Part shown: piece by piece, positions 53,897-63,165 of the stretch
How positions within the stretch are numbered: position 1 is the first letter of the stretch
Layout of the letters: every line of letters begins with the position of its first letter
From: CALAED01 sp036555725
Lineage (GTDB): Bacteria; Actinomycetota; Actinomycetes; Streptosporangiales; Streptosporangiaceae
Reading direction: 5' to 3'
Assembly (NCBI GenBank): GCA_036555725.1
Contig: DATBKU010000130.1
Coordinates: 124,001 to 188,000, forward strand
DNA: 64,000 nt
Position numbers and translations under genes: made by a program
The notes under the pieces: generated by a model
What the model was told of the DNA's origin: nothing
The model's database searches: none
What the model saw: the letters and a program-made list of their open reading frames with translations, nothing else

Positions 53897-54631
53897 ATGG
53901 ACAGCTCAGCCGCTTCGTCGCCGCGCGCCCGCGTGCTGGTCGTGGACGACGAGCCCGCTGTCCGCGAGTCGCTCACGAACAGCCTGGAGTTCGAGGGGTA
54001 CGAGGTGGTCACCGCGAGCGACGGGCTCGAGGCGCTCGACAAGGCGGAGGCCGAAAAGCCGGACCTCGTCGTGCTCGACGTACTCATGCCGCGCCTCGAC
54101 GGGCTGACCGCCTGCCGGCGGCTGCGCGCCCGCGGCGACACCACGCCGGTGCTCATGCTGACCGCGCGCGACATGGTCGGCGACCGGGTGACCGGGCTGG
54201 ACGCCGGCGCCGACGACTATCTGGTCAAGCCGTTCGAGCTGGACGAACTGCTGGCCCGGATCCGGGCGCTGCTGCGCAGGAGCACGCTGTCCGGCACGGC
54301 CGGCGGGGGCGAGCGCGCCGACGGCGTGCTGGCCTTCGACGACCTGCGGATGAACACGCTCACCCGCGAGGTCACCCGCGGCGGGCGGCCGCTCGAGCTG
54401 ACCCGCACCGAGTACATGCTGCTCGAGATGTTCCTCGCGCACCCACGGCAGGTGCTGACCAGGGAGCAGATCCTCGAGGCGGTGTGGGGGTTCGACTTCG
54501 AGCCGGCGTCGAACTCGCTCGACGTTTATGTCATGTATCTGCGCCGCAAGACCGAGATCGACGGCCTGCCGCGGCTCATCCACACCGTACGGGGGGTCGG
54601 GTTCACCCTTCGCGCGGCGGGCCCGCCATGA
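53897..54631 (+). CDS. OmpR-family response regulator (MprA-like)
   Basis: This 244-residue protein has a receiver domain (residues 10-125) with phospho-acceptor Asp61 in VVLDVLMPRLDG, acidic DDE at 17-19, conserved Thr in MLTARD and Lys in LVKPFELDEL. The winged-helix domain (about 145-240) includes LTREQILEAVWG and YLRRKTE. It resembles MprA of mycobacteria, an envelope-stress regulator. The start codon follows a TGAGAG/TGAGAA direct repeat that may be its own site. Its stop overlaps the kinase start by 4 nt. Confidence 0.92.
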   Translation: MDSSAASSPRARVLVVDDEPAVRESLTNSLEFEGYEVVTASDGLEALDKAEAEKPDLVVLDVLMPRLDGLTACRRLRARGDTTPVLMLTARDMVGDRVTGLDAGADDYLVKPFELDELLARIRALLRRSTLSGTAGGGERADGVLAFDDLRMNTLTREVTRGGRPLELTRTEYMLLEMFLAHPRQVLTREQILEAVWGFDFEPASNSLDVYVMYLRRKTEIDGLPRLIHTVRGVGFTLRAAGPP

Positions 54632-56061
54632 CGCTGACCCGGCGGCTCACGCTGCGGGCCCGGCTGGCCCTGCTCACCGCGGCGGCGGTGGCGGTGGCGG
54701 TGGCCGGTTGCGCGGCGGCCAGCTGGTACCTGGCCCGCGACCAGTTGTACCGGCAGCTCGACCGGTCACTGAGCGCCCCTGGACCCGGCGGTGACCGGCT
54801 GGAGCATCGCGGCCGCCCGAGCCCGATCGATCTCGCGATGGCGAATTGCCAGTCCGAGCCGTACACCGATAACAGCGGCACGCCGTACCCCCAGTTCACC
54901 ACCCAGGTGGTCAAGGCCGACGGCGGCCGGTGCACGCTCCCCGGCTCGGGTGCCCTGGTCGTCACCGCCTCGGACGTACGGGTCGCCAACGGCGAGCTCG
55001 ATCACGTGTTCCGGAACGGCACGGCGACCGACGGCACGGCCGTTCGGATCTGCACCAGGCAGGACCCCGGCCGACCCGGCGTGGCGATCTCGACGGCGGC
55101 GCCGCTGTCGGAGACCGCCCACACGTTGAACAACCTGGCGCTGCTGCTCATCGTGGTCGCCGCGGTCGGCGTGGTGGGCGCCGCGACGGCGGGCCTGCTC
55201 ATCGCGCGGGCCGCCCTGCGCCCGGTGGACCGGCTCACCGACGCGGTCGAGCACATCGCCCGTACGGAGGACCTCGACACCGAGATCCCCGAGGAGGGCA
55301 AGGACGAGATCGCCCGGCTGAGCCGTTCGTTCAACACCATGACGAGCGCGCTGAGCGCGTCGCGCGACCGGCAGCGCATGCTGATCGCCGACGCCGGGCA
55401 CGAGCTGCGCACCCCGTTGACCAGCATGCGGACCAATATCGACCTGCTGCTGCGCAGCGAGGTCCTCGGCCGCGACCTCCCCGCCGACACGAAGCACAAC
55501 GTGCTGACCAGCGTGAAGGCGCAGCTCCGCGAGCTGTCCAGCCTGGTCGGCGACCTGCTGGAGCTGGCCCGGCACACGCCGGCGGAGCCGTCCGTCCAGC
55601 CGGCGAACCAGATCATCGCGCTGCACGACGTGGTCGGCAACGCGGTGGAACGGGCCCGGCTGCGCGGCCCGGGCCTGCGGATCGAGGCCAAGACCGAGCC
55701 CTGGTACGTGCGCGGCGACGCCGGCTCGCTGGAGCGGGCCGTGATGAACCTGCTCGACAACGCGGTGAAGTTCAGCCCGCCGGGCGGCACGGTCGACGTA
55801 CGGCTGCACGCCGACGACGGCGTGGGGGTGGGCGAGCTGACCGTACGGGACCACGGCCCCGGCATCCCGCCCGAGGAGCTTCCGTACGTCTTCGAGCGGT
55901 TCTGGCGTTCGCCGTCCGCGCGCAGCCTGCCGGGCTCGGGCCTCGGCTTGTCCATCGTCGACCTCGTGGCCAGGGAGTCCGGCGGCGACGTGACGGTGCT
56001 GCCCGCCGAGGGCGGCGGCACGCTGGCCCGGCTGCGCCTACCCGGCGTCCCCGCCGACTGA
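54628..56061 (+). CDS. sensor histidine kinase (MprB-like)
   Basis: This 477-residue protein has a helix at about 15-35 and another at about 170-192, flanking an extracellular sensor domain with several Cys (about 36-165). HAMP (about 192-245), HisKA with DAGHELRTPLTS (about 255), and HATPase_c with NLLDNAVKFSP (N box), DHGPGIPPEE (G1) and GSGLGLSIV (G2) follow. It phosphorylates the regulator encoded just before it. The ATG lies in an ATGA overlap. Confidence 0.92.
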   Translation: MTLTRRLTLRARLALLTAAAVAVAVAGCAAASWYLARDQLYRQLDRSLSAPGPGGDRLEHRGRPSPIDLAMANCQSEPYTDNSGTPYPQFTTQVVKADGGRCTLPGSGALVVTASDVRVANGELDHVFRNGTATDGTAVRICTRQDPGRPGVAISTAAPLSETAHTLNNLALLLIVVAAVGVVGAATAGLLIARAALRPVDRLTDAVEHIARTEDLDTEIPEEGKDEIARLSRSFNTMTSALSASRDRQRMLIADAGHELRTPLTSMRTNIDLLLRSEVLGRDLPADTKHNVLTSVKAQLRELSSLVGDLLELARHTPAEPSVQPANQIIALHDVVGNAVERARLRGPGLRIEAKTEPWYVRGDAGSLERAVMNLLDNAVKFSPPGGTVDVRLHADDGVGVGELTVRDHGPGIPPEELPYVFERFWRSPSARSLPGSGLGLSIVDLVARESGGDVTVLPAEGGGTLARLRLPGVPAD

Positions 56062-56083
56062 ACACCAGGAATGCCGGCGGCGC

Positions 56084-56116
56084 ACAGGAGCCCAGGCCGG
56101 TGACCTGGGCTCCTGT
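56084..56116. terminator. bidirectional terminator between the kinase and the P-domain subtilase
   Basis: ACAGGAGCCCAGG (56084-56096) and CCTGGGCTCCTGT (56104-56116) form a perfect 13-bp stem with a 7-nt loop, followed by TATTT on the + strand. It serves both converging genes. Confidence 0.88.
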
Positions 56117-56132
56117 TATTTGGGTGCGCTGA

Positions 56133-57722
56133 CTAGAGGGTGAGGGTCCAGCTGTCGAGGGTGCCGCTGTCAAGGGCGAACACGTCCTGGACCCGGAGTC
56201 GCCACGCGCCGTTGGCGGCCTCGCTGGACAGGTTCACCGTGTACGTGGCGTTCACGTTGTCGGCACCGTCGGAGCCGCTGGAGTTCTTCAGGCGGTAGCT
56301 GGTGCCGTCCGGGGCGAGCAGGTCGATCACCAGGTCACCGCGGTAGGTGTGGTTGATGTGCACCTCGGCCGTCGAGGCGGAGCCGGCGTTGCGGCCGCAG
56401 CCGGAGATGGTGATCGTGCTGGTCACCGCGGCGCCCGCGTCGGGGATGGCCACGTCGGTGCCGTTGGTGCCGGAGCAGGCCGGCGGTGGTGGCGGGGTGG
56501 TGCCGCCCGTGCCGGTGTACAGCAGCCGGTTGGGCGAGCCGCTCCCCGGACTGCCGACGACGCCCGTCGTGGCGTTGTTGACCATCGTGTCGCGTACCTG
56601 CTGCGGCGTGAAGGACGGGTTGCCGGCCAGGATCAGCGCGGCCGCGCCGGTCACGTGCGGGGTGGCCATCGACGTGCCGCTGATCGTGTTGGTGGCGGTG
56701 TCGCTGGAGTTCCAGGACGACGTGATGCCGACGCCGGGGGCGAAGATGTCGAGGCAGGTCCCGATGTTGGAGAACGAGGCCTTGGCGTCGTTCTGCTGGG
56801 TCGCGCCGACCGTGATGGCGGCGGGCACGCGCGCGGGCGACTGGGTGCAGGCGTTGAGCGGACGGCCGAGTGCGTCGCCGTTGCCGGCGGCGATGGCGTA
56901 GGTGACGCCCGAGTTGATCGAGTTGGTCACCGCGTTGTCGAGCGTGGTGTCCGCGCCGCCGCCGAGGCTCATGTTGGCCACGGCGGGCTTGACCGCGTTC
57001 GCGGTCACCCAGTCGATGCCGGCCACGACTCCCGCCGTGCTGCCGCTGCCGGAGTTGTTCAGCACCCGGACGGCGACGATCTGCGCGCCCTTGGCCACGC
57101 CGTACTGCGAGCCGGCGATGGTCCCGGCCACGTGGGTGCCGTGACCGTTGCCGTCCTGCGCGGTGTTGTCGTTGTCGACGGTGTCCCGGCCGTACGCGGC
57201 CCGGCCGCCGAAGGTCTGGTGCGTGATCCGTACGCCGGTGTCGATCACGTACGCGTGAACGTTCGAGGCCGTCGTGCTGAAGTCGTAGGCGTTGTTCAGC
57301 GGCAGGTTGCGCTGGTCGATGCGGTCGAGACCCCAGGACGGCGGGTTCGGCTGGGTGTCGGCGATGTGCACCTCGTGGTCCTGCTCGACGAAGGCGACCG
57401 CGGGGTCGGCGGCGAGTTGCCTGGCCTGGGCCTCGCTCATGCGTACGGAGAAACCGCGCAGCGCCTTCTGGTAGGTGTAGCCGAGCGTGCCATGGTGGCG
57501 GCCGGTCAGCTGCCGCGCGACCGTGGGTACGCCGCGCGCCCGCAAGGTGGCGTTGTTCTTGAGCCCGACGAGGTACTGGCCGCTCAGCGCACCGGGGCCG
57601 CGCGCGCTGAGGATGGTTCCGGTCGCCGGGGCGGCCGAGGCGGAGGGCACGAGACCGAGGACGAGCGTCATCGCCGCGACACCGGCGAAAAGCATACGTC
57701 TGACATGGAACGCCGGAGTCAT
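56133..57722 (-). CDS. secreted S8 family serine peptidase with C-terminal P-domain
   Basis: This 529-residue protease has a signal peptide (about residues 1-30, cleavage near ASA) and an I9 propeptide (about 45-115). The catalytic triad is Asp in YVIDTGVRITH (about 160), His in GHGTHVAG (about 193) and Ser in GTSMATPH (about 346). A Pro/Gly/Thr linker precedes a proprotein-convertase P-domain (about 430-529, with HTYRGDLVIDLLAPDGT). It is a proteinase-K-like extracellular enzyme. The ATG at 57722 is preceded by GGGAGA. Confidence 0.9.
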   Translation of the reverse strand: MTPAFHVRRMLFAGVAAMTLVLGLVPSASAAPATGTILSARGPGALSGQYLVGLKNNATLRARGVPTVARQLTGRHHGTLGYTYQKALRGFSVRMSEAQARQLAADPAVAFVEQDHEVHIADTQPNPPSWGLDRIDQRNLPLNNAYDFSTTASNVHAYVIDTGVRITHQTFGGRAAYGRDTVDNDNTAQDGNGHGTHVAGTIAGSQYGVAKGAQIVAVRVLNNSGSGSTAGVVAGIDWVTANAVKPAVANMSLGGGADTTLDNAVTNSINSGVTYAIAAGNGDALGRPLNACTQSPARVPAAITVGATQQNDAKASFSNIGTCLDIFAPGVGITSSWNSSDTATNTISGTSMATPHVTGAAALILAGNPSFTPQQVRDTMVNNATTGVVGSPGSGSPNRLLYTGTGGTTPPPPPACSGTNGTDVAIPDAGAAVTSTITISGCGRNAGSASTAEVHINHTYRGDLVIDLLAPDGTSYRLKNSSGSDGADNVNATYTVNLSSEAANGAWRLRVQDVFALDSGTLDSWTLTL

Positions 57723-57918
57723 GGCGGGGGTCTCCCATCTCACGGGCGGGGGCGTCGCCCTAGAGTGACTTGTTCCGGTAAGGACGGCAATACTCAGGAG
57801 TTAACTTGTTTCTCCGTTACCTCGGGAAATGAGGGTGACCTGGGCATTTGGCCGGTCCGGCGGCCCGCTGGTTTCGATGGGCTTTCATCCCATGGGGTAC
57901 GAGAGCGCCCGGCATGGT

Positions 57919-57961
57919 CCGGGCCGCCGCCCCAGCCCTCCCTGGTGGGACGGCGGCCCGG
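57919..57961 (-). terminator. large hairpin after the VIT/VWA gene
   Basis: CCGGGCCGCCG (57919-57929) pairs with CGGCGGCCCGG (57951-57961); the 21-nt loop has an inner TCCC/GGGA stem. It lies about 105 nt past the stop of the minus-strand VIT/VWA gene. The rest of 57723-58066 shows only leader sequence of the subtilase gene. Confidence 0.55.
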
Positions 57962-58066
57962 GTCAGTGCCCCCTCTTCGGGATGGCGCGTACGTGACGGG
58001 AGCGTCCGACGAATTCGTTCGAACCTATTCGCATGAGGCGGACGGTTGGATGACTTCGGCGATGGA

Positions 58067-60412
58067 CTAAGCGGGACGGGGGCGTCGCTTCCAGAAGGCC
58101 GGCCGCTCCGCCGCCGTGGCCGCCGCGAGAGTACGGATCGTACGGTCCCAGACGTCGGCCACCGGATCGCCCGAGCCGAGCCAGGCCGTCAGCCTGTCCA
58201 GCAGGTCGGACAGTTCTTTGAACCGGGCGTCGTCGATCCCGGCGGTGCGCAGCCCGGCGAGCAGCGCGTTCAGCCGGTCACGGAACTCGATCAGCAGCCG
58301 TCGGCGGTCGTCCTCGGATTGGCTTGCCGCGGCGCGCAGGGCCGTGAGCTCCTCCTCGAGCCGGCGGCGCGCCTCGCCCCAGGCGTCGGCGGGCTGGGGT
58401 CGCCGCCGCGCCGGCCTGGGCAGGGCCGCCTCGGGCATGGCGAGTGATCCGCGCCGGGGGGCCTGGGCCGGCCGGGCGGTGTCCGCCGCGAAGCCGGGCG
58501 GCGCCGCGGGCAGCCCGGCGGCGAGGAACATCGGGCCGGGCTGGGGAGCGGCCCAGCCGTCGGGGAACTCCACCGGCTGCGTCACCTGATGCGGCAGCTC
58601 GCCGGACGCCGCGATCCGGTTGTCGACCGCGACGAACGCCGTGAACCGGCACAGCACACCGAACCGCAGCGACGTGTCGACGATCCGGCGCTCGAGGTCG
58701 GCCGCGCCGGTCGTGACGTACCGGTCCTCCAGCTCACGCAGGTGCGCCCGGGCCCAGATCGAGGTGGCCGCCGGGTTGGCCGAGACGGTCGCCGTCGTAC
58801 GCCGTTCCCATGCCGTGCCGTCCGGCCGGGTGCCGCGCAGCGCGAGGGCGCCGCGCGGGGTGCCCCGCCAGCGACCGCGCACGACCAGCGGCACCCCGGG
58901 GAAGAACGCGCCCAGCCGGGCCGGGGTGACGGTGTCGGGCACCAGGTCGAGGCCGTCGGCCGACAATGAAAGGCCGGTGACGAGCGGCGCCGCGATCCGG
59001 TGGTGGATGTGCTCCATCACCTCGTCGAGGTGGTCCTCGGACTCCACGAGCTCGGCCCGGCCGCCTCCGGCCGTGGCCAGCCGGTGCAGGAAGCCCGCGT
59101 TGACGGCGCGGTCGATGCCGACGGTGTGCACGCGCACGCCCGCCAGGGCCGGCGCCAGCGACCGGAGGATCTGGTCTTCGTTGCCGATCTGGCCGTCGGT
59201 GATCAGCACCAGCACCCGGTCGCGTTCCGGGTCGGTGAGCAGGGCCGTCGCACGCTGGAGCGGCGGCAGCATCTCGGTGCCGCCGCGGGCGCCCAGCCCG
59301 GCCAGGTGCTCGACGGCCCGGAACCGGTTGCGGTCCGTGGCCGGGGCCAGGCCTTCCGGCAGGTCGGGGGGTGAGTCGAGCTCGTGGTCGAAGGACAGTA
59401 CGGCGAACCGGTCGGTCCCGGTGAGGGTGTCGACGATCCGGGCGGCGGCGCGACGGGCCGCGATGATCTTCCAGCCGCCCATGCTGCCGGACCGGTCCAG
59501 CACCAGCACGACGTCGCGTGGTCGGACCGTTGTCCCGCCGGCGGGCAGCGCGACGAGCGTGAACGTGCCCTCGGCGCCGGCCGAGCCCTCGGCGTCGGGG
59601 GTCAGGGACAGCGCCGACGACTCCCCGGGCGCGAAGCCGAGCCGCAGCAGGAAGTCGCGGTTCAACCGCTCGCCGGGATCGAGCCGTACGGTCGTCCGGC
59701 CGTCCGACTCCGACGTCGCCACCACGTGCAGGGCCGATCGGATCTCGGTCAGCGGCAGCCCGGCCGAGTCGACGTCGACCGTGACGGACAGCCGTACCGG
59801 ATTGGGAAAGCCGGGCAGCAACACCGGCGGGCTGATCCGCGAGGCGTCCGGCACCGCGTCGGTGTCCCGCACCACGCCGTCCCCGGCCGGAGACTCGTCG
59901 AGCGCCGCGCCGGGGATGTAGCGGGGCGCGACGACGAGCGGGAACCGGAACGTCGCGGCCCCGTCCTCGTACGGCAGGGGCTGGTCGAGCCTGAGCCGAA
60001 CGGTGACCCGCTCGCCGGGCAGGATGTTGCCGACCCGCATGGTGAACACGTCGGGGCGGTCCTCTTCGGCGATCGCGGCCCGCTTGCCCGCGGCGATCGC
60101 CGCGTCGTAGTCCTGCCGGGCCTGCCCGCGCTCCTTGAGCACGCCCTCGATGACGCGGTCGGCGGCCTCCATGCGCAACCCGGTCACCGCGGCCCGGTCC
60201 GGCAGCGGGAAGACGTACGTGGCCTCGAGCGGCACGTCGAACGGATTGCGGTACCCCTGCGTGACCTCGACCCCCGCCATGAGGCCGGTGACCGTGGCGT
60301 GCACGTCGACGGTGTCGAGCGGCAGGTTTCCCTTTTCGGTGGTGAGCGTGCCCAGGCCCGCGTCGGGGAGCGACGGCGGCTGCTCGGGCAACGACGTTAT
60401 GTGCACGGTCAT
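58067..60412 (-). CDS. VIT and von Willebrand factor A domain protein
   Basis: This 781-residue protein has a VIT domain (about residues 10-140, with YRNPFDVPLEATYVFPLPDRAAV), then a VWA domain with the MIDAS start VLVLDRSGSMGG (about 305) and LVLITDGQIGNE. A C-terminal part with Pro/Arg-rich and coiled-coil segments follows. There is no signal peptide, so it is probably intracellular. VIT-VWA proteins resemble inter-alpha-trypsin-inhibitor heavy chains; in bacteria the role is unclear. It lies 5 nt after a MerR-family regulator gene. Confidence 0.82.
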   Translation of the reverse strand: MTVHITSLPEQPPSLPDAGLGTLTTEKGNLPLDTVDVHATVTGLMAGVEVTQGYRNPFDVPLEATYVFPLPDRAAVTGLRMEAADRVIEGVLKERGQARQDYDAAIAAGKRAAIAEEDRPDVFTMRVGNILPGERVTVRLRLDQPLPYEDGAATFRFPLVVAPRYIPGAALDESPAGDGVVRDTDAVPDASRISPPVLLPGFPNPVRLSVTVDVDSAGLPLTEIRSALHVVATSESDGRTTVRLDPGERLNRDFLLRLGFAPGESSALSLTPDAEGSAGAEGTFTLVALPAGGTTVRPRDVVLVLDRSGSMGGWKIIAARRAAARIVDTLTGTDRFAVLSFDHELDSPPDLPEGLAPATDRNRFRAVEHLAGLGARGGTEMLPPLQRATALLTDPERDRVLVLITDGQIGNEDQILRSLAPALAGVRVHTVGIDRAVNAGFLHRLATAGGGRAELVESEDHLDEVMEHIHHRIAAPLVTGLSLSADGLDLVPDTVTPARLGAFFPGVPLVVRGRWRGTPRGALALRGTRPDGTAWERRTTATVSANPAATSIWARAHLRELEDRYVTTGAADLERRIVDTSLRFGVLCRFTAFVAVDNRIAASGELPHQVTQPVEFPDGWAAPQPGPMFLAAGLPAAPPGFAADTARPAQAPRRGSLAMPEAALPRPARRRPQPADAWGEARRRLEEELTALRAAASQSEDDRRRLLIEFRDRLNALLAGLRTAGIDDARFKELSDLLDRLTAWLGSGDPVADVWDRTIRTLAAATAAERPAFWKRRPRPA

Positions 60413-60417
60413 ACCTG

Positions 60418-61107
60418 TTACCTTCCAGGCGCGGCCGGTGGTGCCGGCTCGGTACGGTCGGGGTCTTCGGGCGGTGCCGCGTGGATGCCGCGGCGGCGGA
60501 GCTCGTGGAGCAGCGGCCGGGCGGCGGCCTCGATCGCCGCGAGGTCGTCGGCGGAGAACTCATGTGCGCCGTCGTCGAGCAGCAGCGTCACCCCGGCCGC
60601 GAGCCGCAGCCCCGGTACGACGACCACACCGGGTGCCTCCTCCGGCCCGTCGGCGGCCGTACGTGCGAAACGTAGGGCCGCGGCCGGACGTACGGCGGGG
60701 GAGGGCGCCGCGGCGGACGGCGCATCGGCCCAGAACCGGGCGCGGGCCGCGCGCCGCGCGGCGGGAGTTCGATCCGGACCGGAGGGCAGCACCGACTCGG
60801 GCACCCGGGCGATGTCGCGCAGCGTGGCGTCGGTGGCGCCGGTGAGCTCGGCCTGGATCTCGGCGATCGCGCTGCCGGCCGCCTGCCGTCGCTTGACGGC
60901 GACGAGCTGGAGCAGGTGACGCGGGCCGTACAAGGCCGAACGGCCGCGGCGCCCGGACGGCGGGTCGAGCAGGCCGATCGTGGTGTACCAGCGGATGAGC
61001 CGCTCGTTGGGCGTATCGCGCACGCGGCCATTGACCTGCACGGGCTCGTCCGCCAGGGCGGCGCCCGCCAGCTCGGCCAGCTCACTGATCGTCCACGCGC
61101 TCTCCAT
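60418..61107 (-). CDS. MerR family transcriptional regulator
   Basis: This 229-residue protein has an N-terminal HTH_MerR domain (about residues 5-75, WTISELAELAGAAL, then RLIRWYTTIGLLDPPSGRRGRSALYGPRHLLQL) and a longer C-terminal part without an obvious metal or drug site. The ATG at 61107 is chosen because it begins the HTH; the Shine-Dalgarno is weak. A perfect GACACTGT-N7-ACAGTGTC repeat sits 12 nt upstream. It is coupled to the VIT/VWA gene and probably controls it. Confidence 0.85.
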   Translation of the reverse strand: MESAWTISELAELAGAALADEPVQVNGRVRDTPNERLIRWYTTIGLLDPPSGRRGRSALYGPRHLLQLVAVKRRQAAGSAIAEIQAELTGATDATLRDIARVPESVLPSGPDRTPAARRAARARFWADAPSAAAPSPAVRPAAALRFARTAADGPEEAPGVVVVPGLRLAAGVTLLLDDGAHEFSADDLAAIEAAARPLLHELRRRGIHAAPPEDPDRTEPAPPAAPGR

Positions 61108-61118
61108 GGCTCGATAGT

Positions 61119-61141
61119 GACACTGTAACGATGACAGTGTC
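61119..61141. promoter_or_regulatory. GACACTGT-N7-ACAGTGTC operator candidate
   Basis: This perfect 8-bp inverted repeat with a 7-nt spacer lies 12 nt upstream of the MerR-family start. MerR proteins bind dyads inside the promoter spacer. A minus-strand TTGACA overlaps its distal arm. Confidence 0.65.
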
Positions 61142-61512
61142 AATATCGTGATGTCGGCAGGCATAGACCGGCGGCGCGCCCCATCCGCGAAATCTGACGA
61201 GCTTCCCGGTGAACAGGCCGTCACGATTTGCATCACGGCGAAGCGTGGACGCTGCCAGATGATCCAGTCATAATCGCCCCGTCGATCTGCTCGTACGCAT
61301 CCGCTCGTCGCCTTTTTGACAACCCGGACACAGGTGTCAGAGAGTGCGGGCGACTTAGCTACTGGGCGTATCCGTAGCGTGTGTGTTCAATCGCGTCACG
61401 TCAGATACACCTGATGGCGCACATGATGCCCGCGTTTCAGACAAGTCATGAAAAATCCCAATCAACGACGCTAATTGCCTTTCTAAAGGATAGTTCGCCA
61501 ATCACATTCGCG

Positions 61513-61536
61513 GGAACTCGATAGAGAATTCCGGTT
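61513..61536 (+). promoter_or_regulatory. ECF sigma-type promoter (GGAAC-N16-GTT)
   Basis: GGAAC (61513-61517) and GTT (61534-61536) are spaced by 16 nt, matching the consensus of SigE/SigR-like ECF sigma factors. It is 62 nt before the start of a sigma-like gene, as expected for autoregulation. The 61142-61598 interval is AT-richer than its surroundings and holds no gene. Confidence 0.45.
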
Positions 61537-61569
61537 ACGTAGTACAGGTTCTGTTGAATCGGTAGAACG

Positions 61570-61598
61570 AACGCCGTAATGGCTTTACGTTCGGCGTT
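61570..61598 (+). promoter_or_regulatory. hairpin directly abutting the sigma-like start codon
   Basis: AACGCCG (61570-61576) pairs with CGGCGTT (61592-61598); the ATG begins at 61599. No Shine-Dalgarno is visible. The structure could limit translation initiation or be a protein-binding dyad. Confidence 0.4.
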
Positions 61599-63077
61599 AT
61601 GAATGACCGGCTTCTAGTGGAGGCAGTGCGATCACGCGATCCCGGCGCGGTCGGCGCGGTCTACGACGCGTACGCCGACCGCCTCTACGCGTTCTGCTGG
61701 TTCCAGCTGCGCAGCCGGGACGCCGCCCAGGTGGCACTCCGCGACACGCTCATCGTGGCCGAAGCGCACGTCGGCAGGCTGCGCGGCCCCGATCGGTTCG
61801 GCCCATGGCTGTACGCGATCGCCCGGGTCGAGTGCGGGCGGCGGCTGCCACCGGCCGGCCGGCGGCCCGACATCCAGATCGCCAGCCACGACCAGGACGA
61901 CGTCGACCAGCGGATCACGGCGTGGGGCGCTGTGATGGCCCTGCCGCAGCTCAGCCGGGAGCTCATCGAGCTGCAGGTCCGCCATCAGCTATCAATCCCC
62001 GACCTCGCCGCCGTTTTCGCCATGTCGTCCAAAGAGGTGCAGGCCGCGCTCGAACAGGCGCGCGGCGAGCTCGGGGCGGCGCTCACCGCGGAGATCCTGG
62101 CGCACGAGGGCCCGTACGGCTGTCCCGGCCGGGCCGTCGTCCTGCGCGACCGTCACGGCGAGCTCACCGGCGAGCTGCGCGCACGGCTGCTGGACCATGC
62201 CAAGGAGTGCCAGGTCTGCGGCACGTTCCGGGCCGGCGCGGTGTCCCCGGCCAAGGTGTACGGCATGTTGCCGCAGGCCACGCCGCCGGACACGCTGCGG
62301 CTCCGGGTGATGAGCTGTTTCATCGATCCGGAATTGGTCACCTACCGGCTCTTCGTGGCCGACCGGTTGGAGGCGTTCGCGCCGAACGGCTTTCCCCTGC
62401 CGCGGCGGCACGCATTGCCCTGGCGCGGCTCGGGCGACGCCACCTCCGGTGCGGGCGCGCGGGGGCGGCGCCGACTGCACCTGGTCGGCGGGACCGCCGC
62501 CGCCGTCCTCGTCGTGGGCGTCGCGCTGACCCTCGTCCGGTGGGTCGGCGTCGCGCCTGATCACCGCGTCGGCCGGGCCACGGCCTCTGGGCCCACGCCC
62601 AGCGTGCAGGTGCCACAGCCTCCCGTACGGCCGCGCGCGCAAACCCCGCCGTCCGATTCGGGGGCCGGCGGGGGTGGTGCGTCACCGGTGTCGGCGACCT
62701 TTCCGCTCGGGGCCCGCGACTCGGCCGCGCCGCCCCTGGCGCCGCTGCCACCCCGTGATCACATGCGCTGGCCGGTCGGCACACCTGGCACGCCGGGTGG
62801 GGGCACGTATTCGCCGCCGAACGGGTCCCCGCCCGGCTGGCCGACGGACCCGACCCCGACAGATCCGCCGCCGACGGAGCCCGGCCCGACAGAGTCGACC
62901 CCGGCGGAGCCGACCACGACGCCCACCTCGAGTGGCCCCATCCGTCCGCCGCCGAGCGACCCCACGCCGACGGTCACGCCGTCGCCGGCACCCTCGCAGC
63001 CATCGTCCACGCCGCCCGCCGAGCCCTCGAGGAGCCCGGCACCGCAGCCGAGCGAGACCTCACCCAGCGCCGCCTGA
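61599..63077 (+). CDS. membrane-bound sigma-factor-like protein with zinc-binding anti-sigma-like motif
   Basis: This is a 492-residue protein. Residues 10-75 resemble sigma-70 region 2 (VYDAYADRLYAFCWFQL). Residues 105-160 resemble region 4 (LPQLSRELIELQVRHQLSIPDLAAVFAMSSKEVQAAL). A HxxxCxxC motif near 200 (HAKECQVC) resembles zinc anti-sigma factors. A membrane helix follows (about 294-317), then an outer Pro/Thr/Ser-rich tail of about 160 residues. Sigma, anti-sigma and membrane parts in one chain suggest a tethered regulator. An ECF-type promoter lies upstream. DNA-binding competence is not proven. Confidence 0.72.
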   Translation: MNDRLLVEAVRSRDPGAVGAVYDAYADRLYAFCWFQLRSRDAAQVALRDTLIVAEAHVGRLRGPDRFGPWLYAIARVECGRRLPPAGRRPDIQIASHDQDDVDQRITAWGAVMALPQLSRELIELQVRHQLSIPDLAAVFAMSSKEVQAALEQARGELGAALTAEILAHEGPYGCPGRAVVLRDRHGELTGELRARLLDHAKECQVCGTFRAGAVSPAKVYGMLPQATPPDTLRLRVMSCFIDPELVTYRLFVADRLEAFAPNGFPLPRRHALPWRGSGDATSGAGARGRRRLHLVGGTAAAVLVVGVALTLVRWVGVAPDHRVGRATASGPTPSVQVPQPPVRPRAQTPPSDSGAGGGGASPVSATFPLGARDSAAPPLAPLPPRDHMRWPVGTPGTPGGGTYSPPNGSPPGWPTDPTPTDPPPTEPGPTESTPAEPTTTPTSSGPIRPPPSDPTPTVTPSPAPSQPSSTPPAEPSRSPAPQPSETSPSAA

Positions 63078-63165
63078 GTAACCCCGGTCGCAGGGTCGCT
63101 CAGGGCGCCGGGATCAGGGACTTCGACTGCTCTGGCCTTGCGCTCTACGCGGCGTCCCGGCCCCG

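Noticed and set aside
52231..54627. Very long + strand open frame running into the histidine kinase gene
   Set aside because: It is antisense to the peptidase, has no ribosome-binding site or family resemblance, and arises from GC-biased third positions. The kinase starts at 54628.
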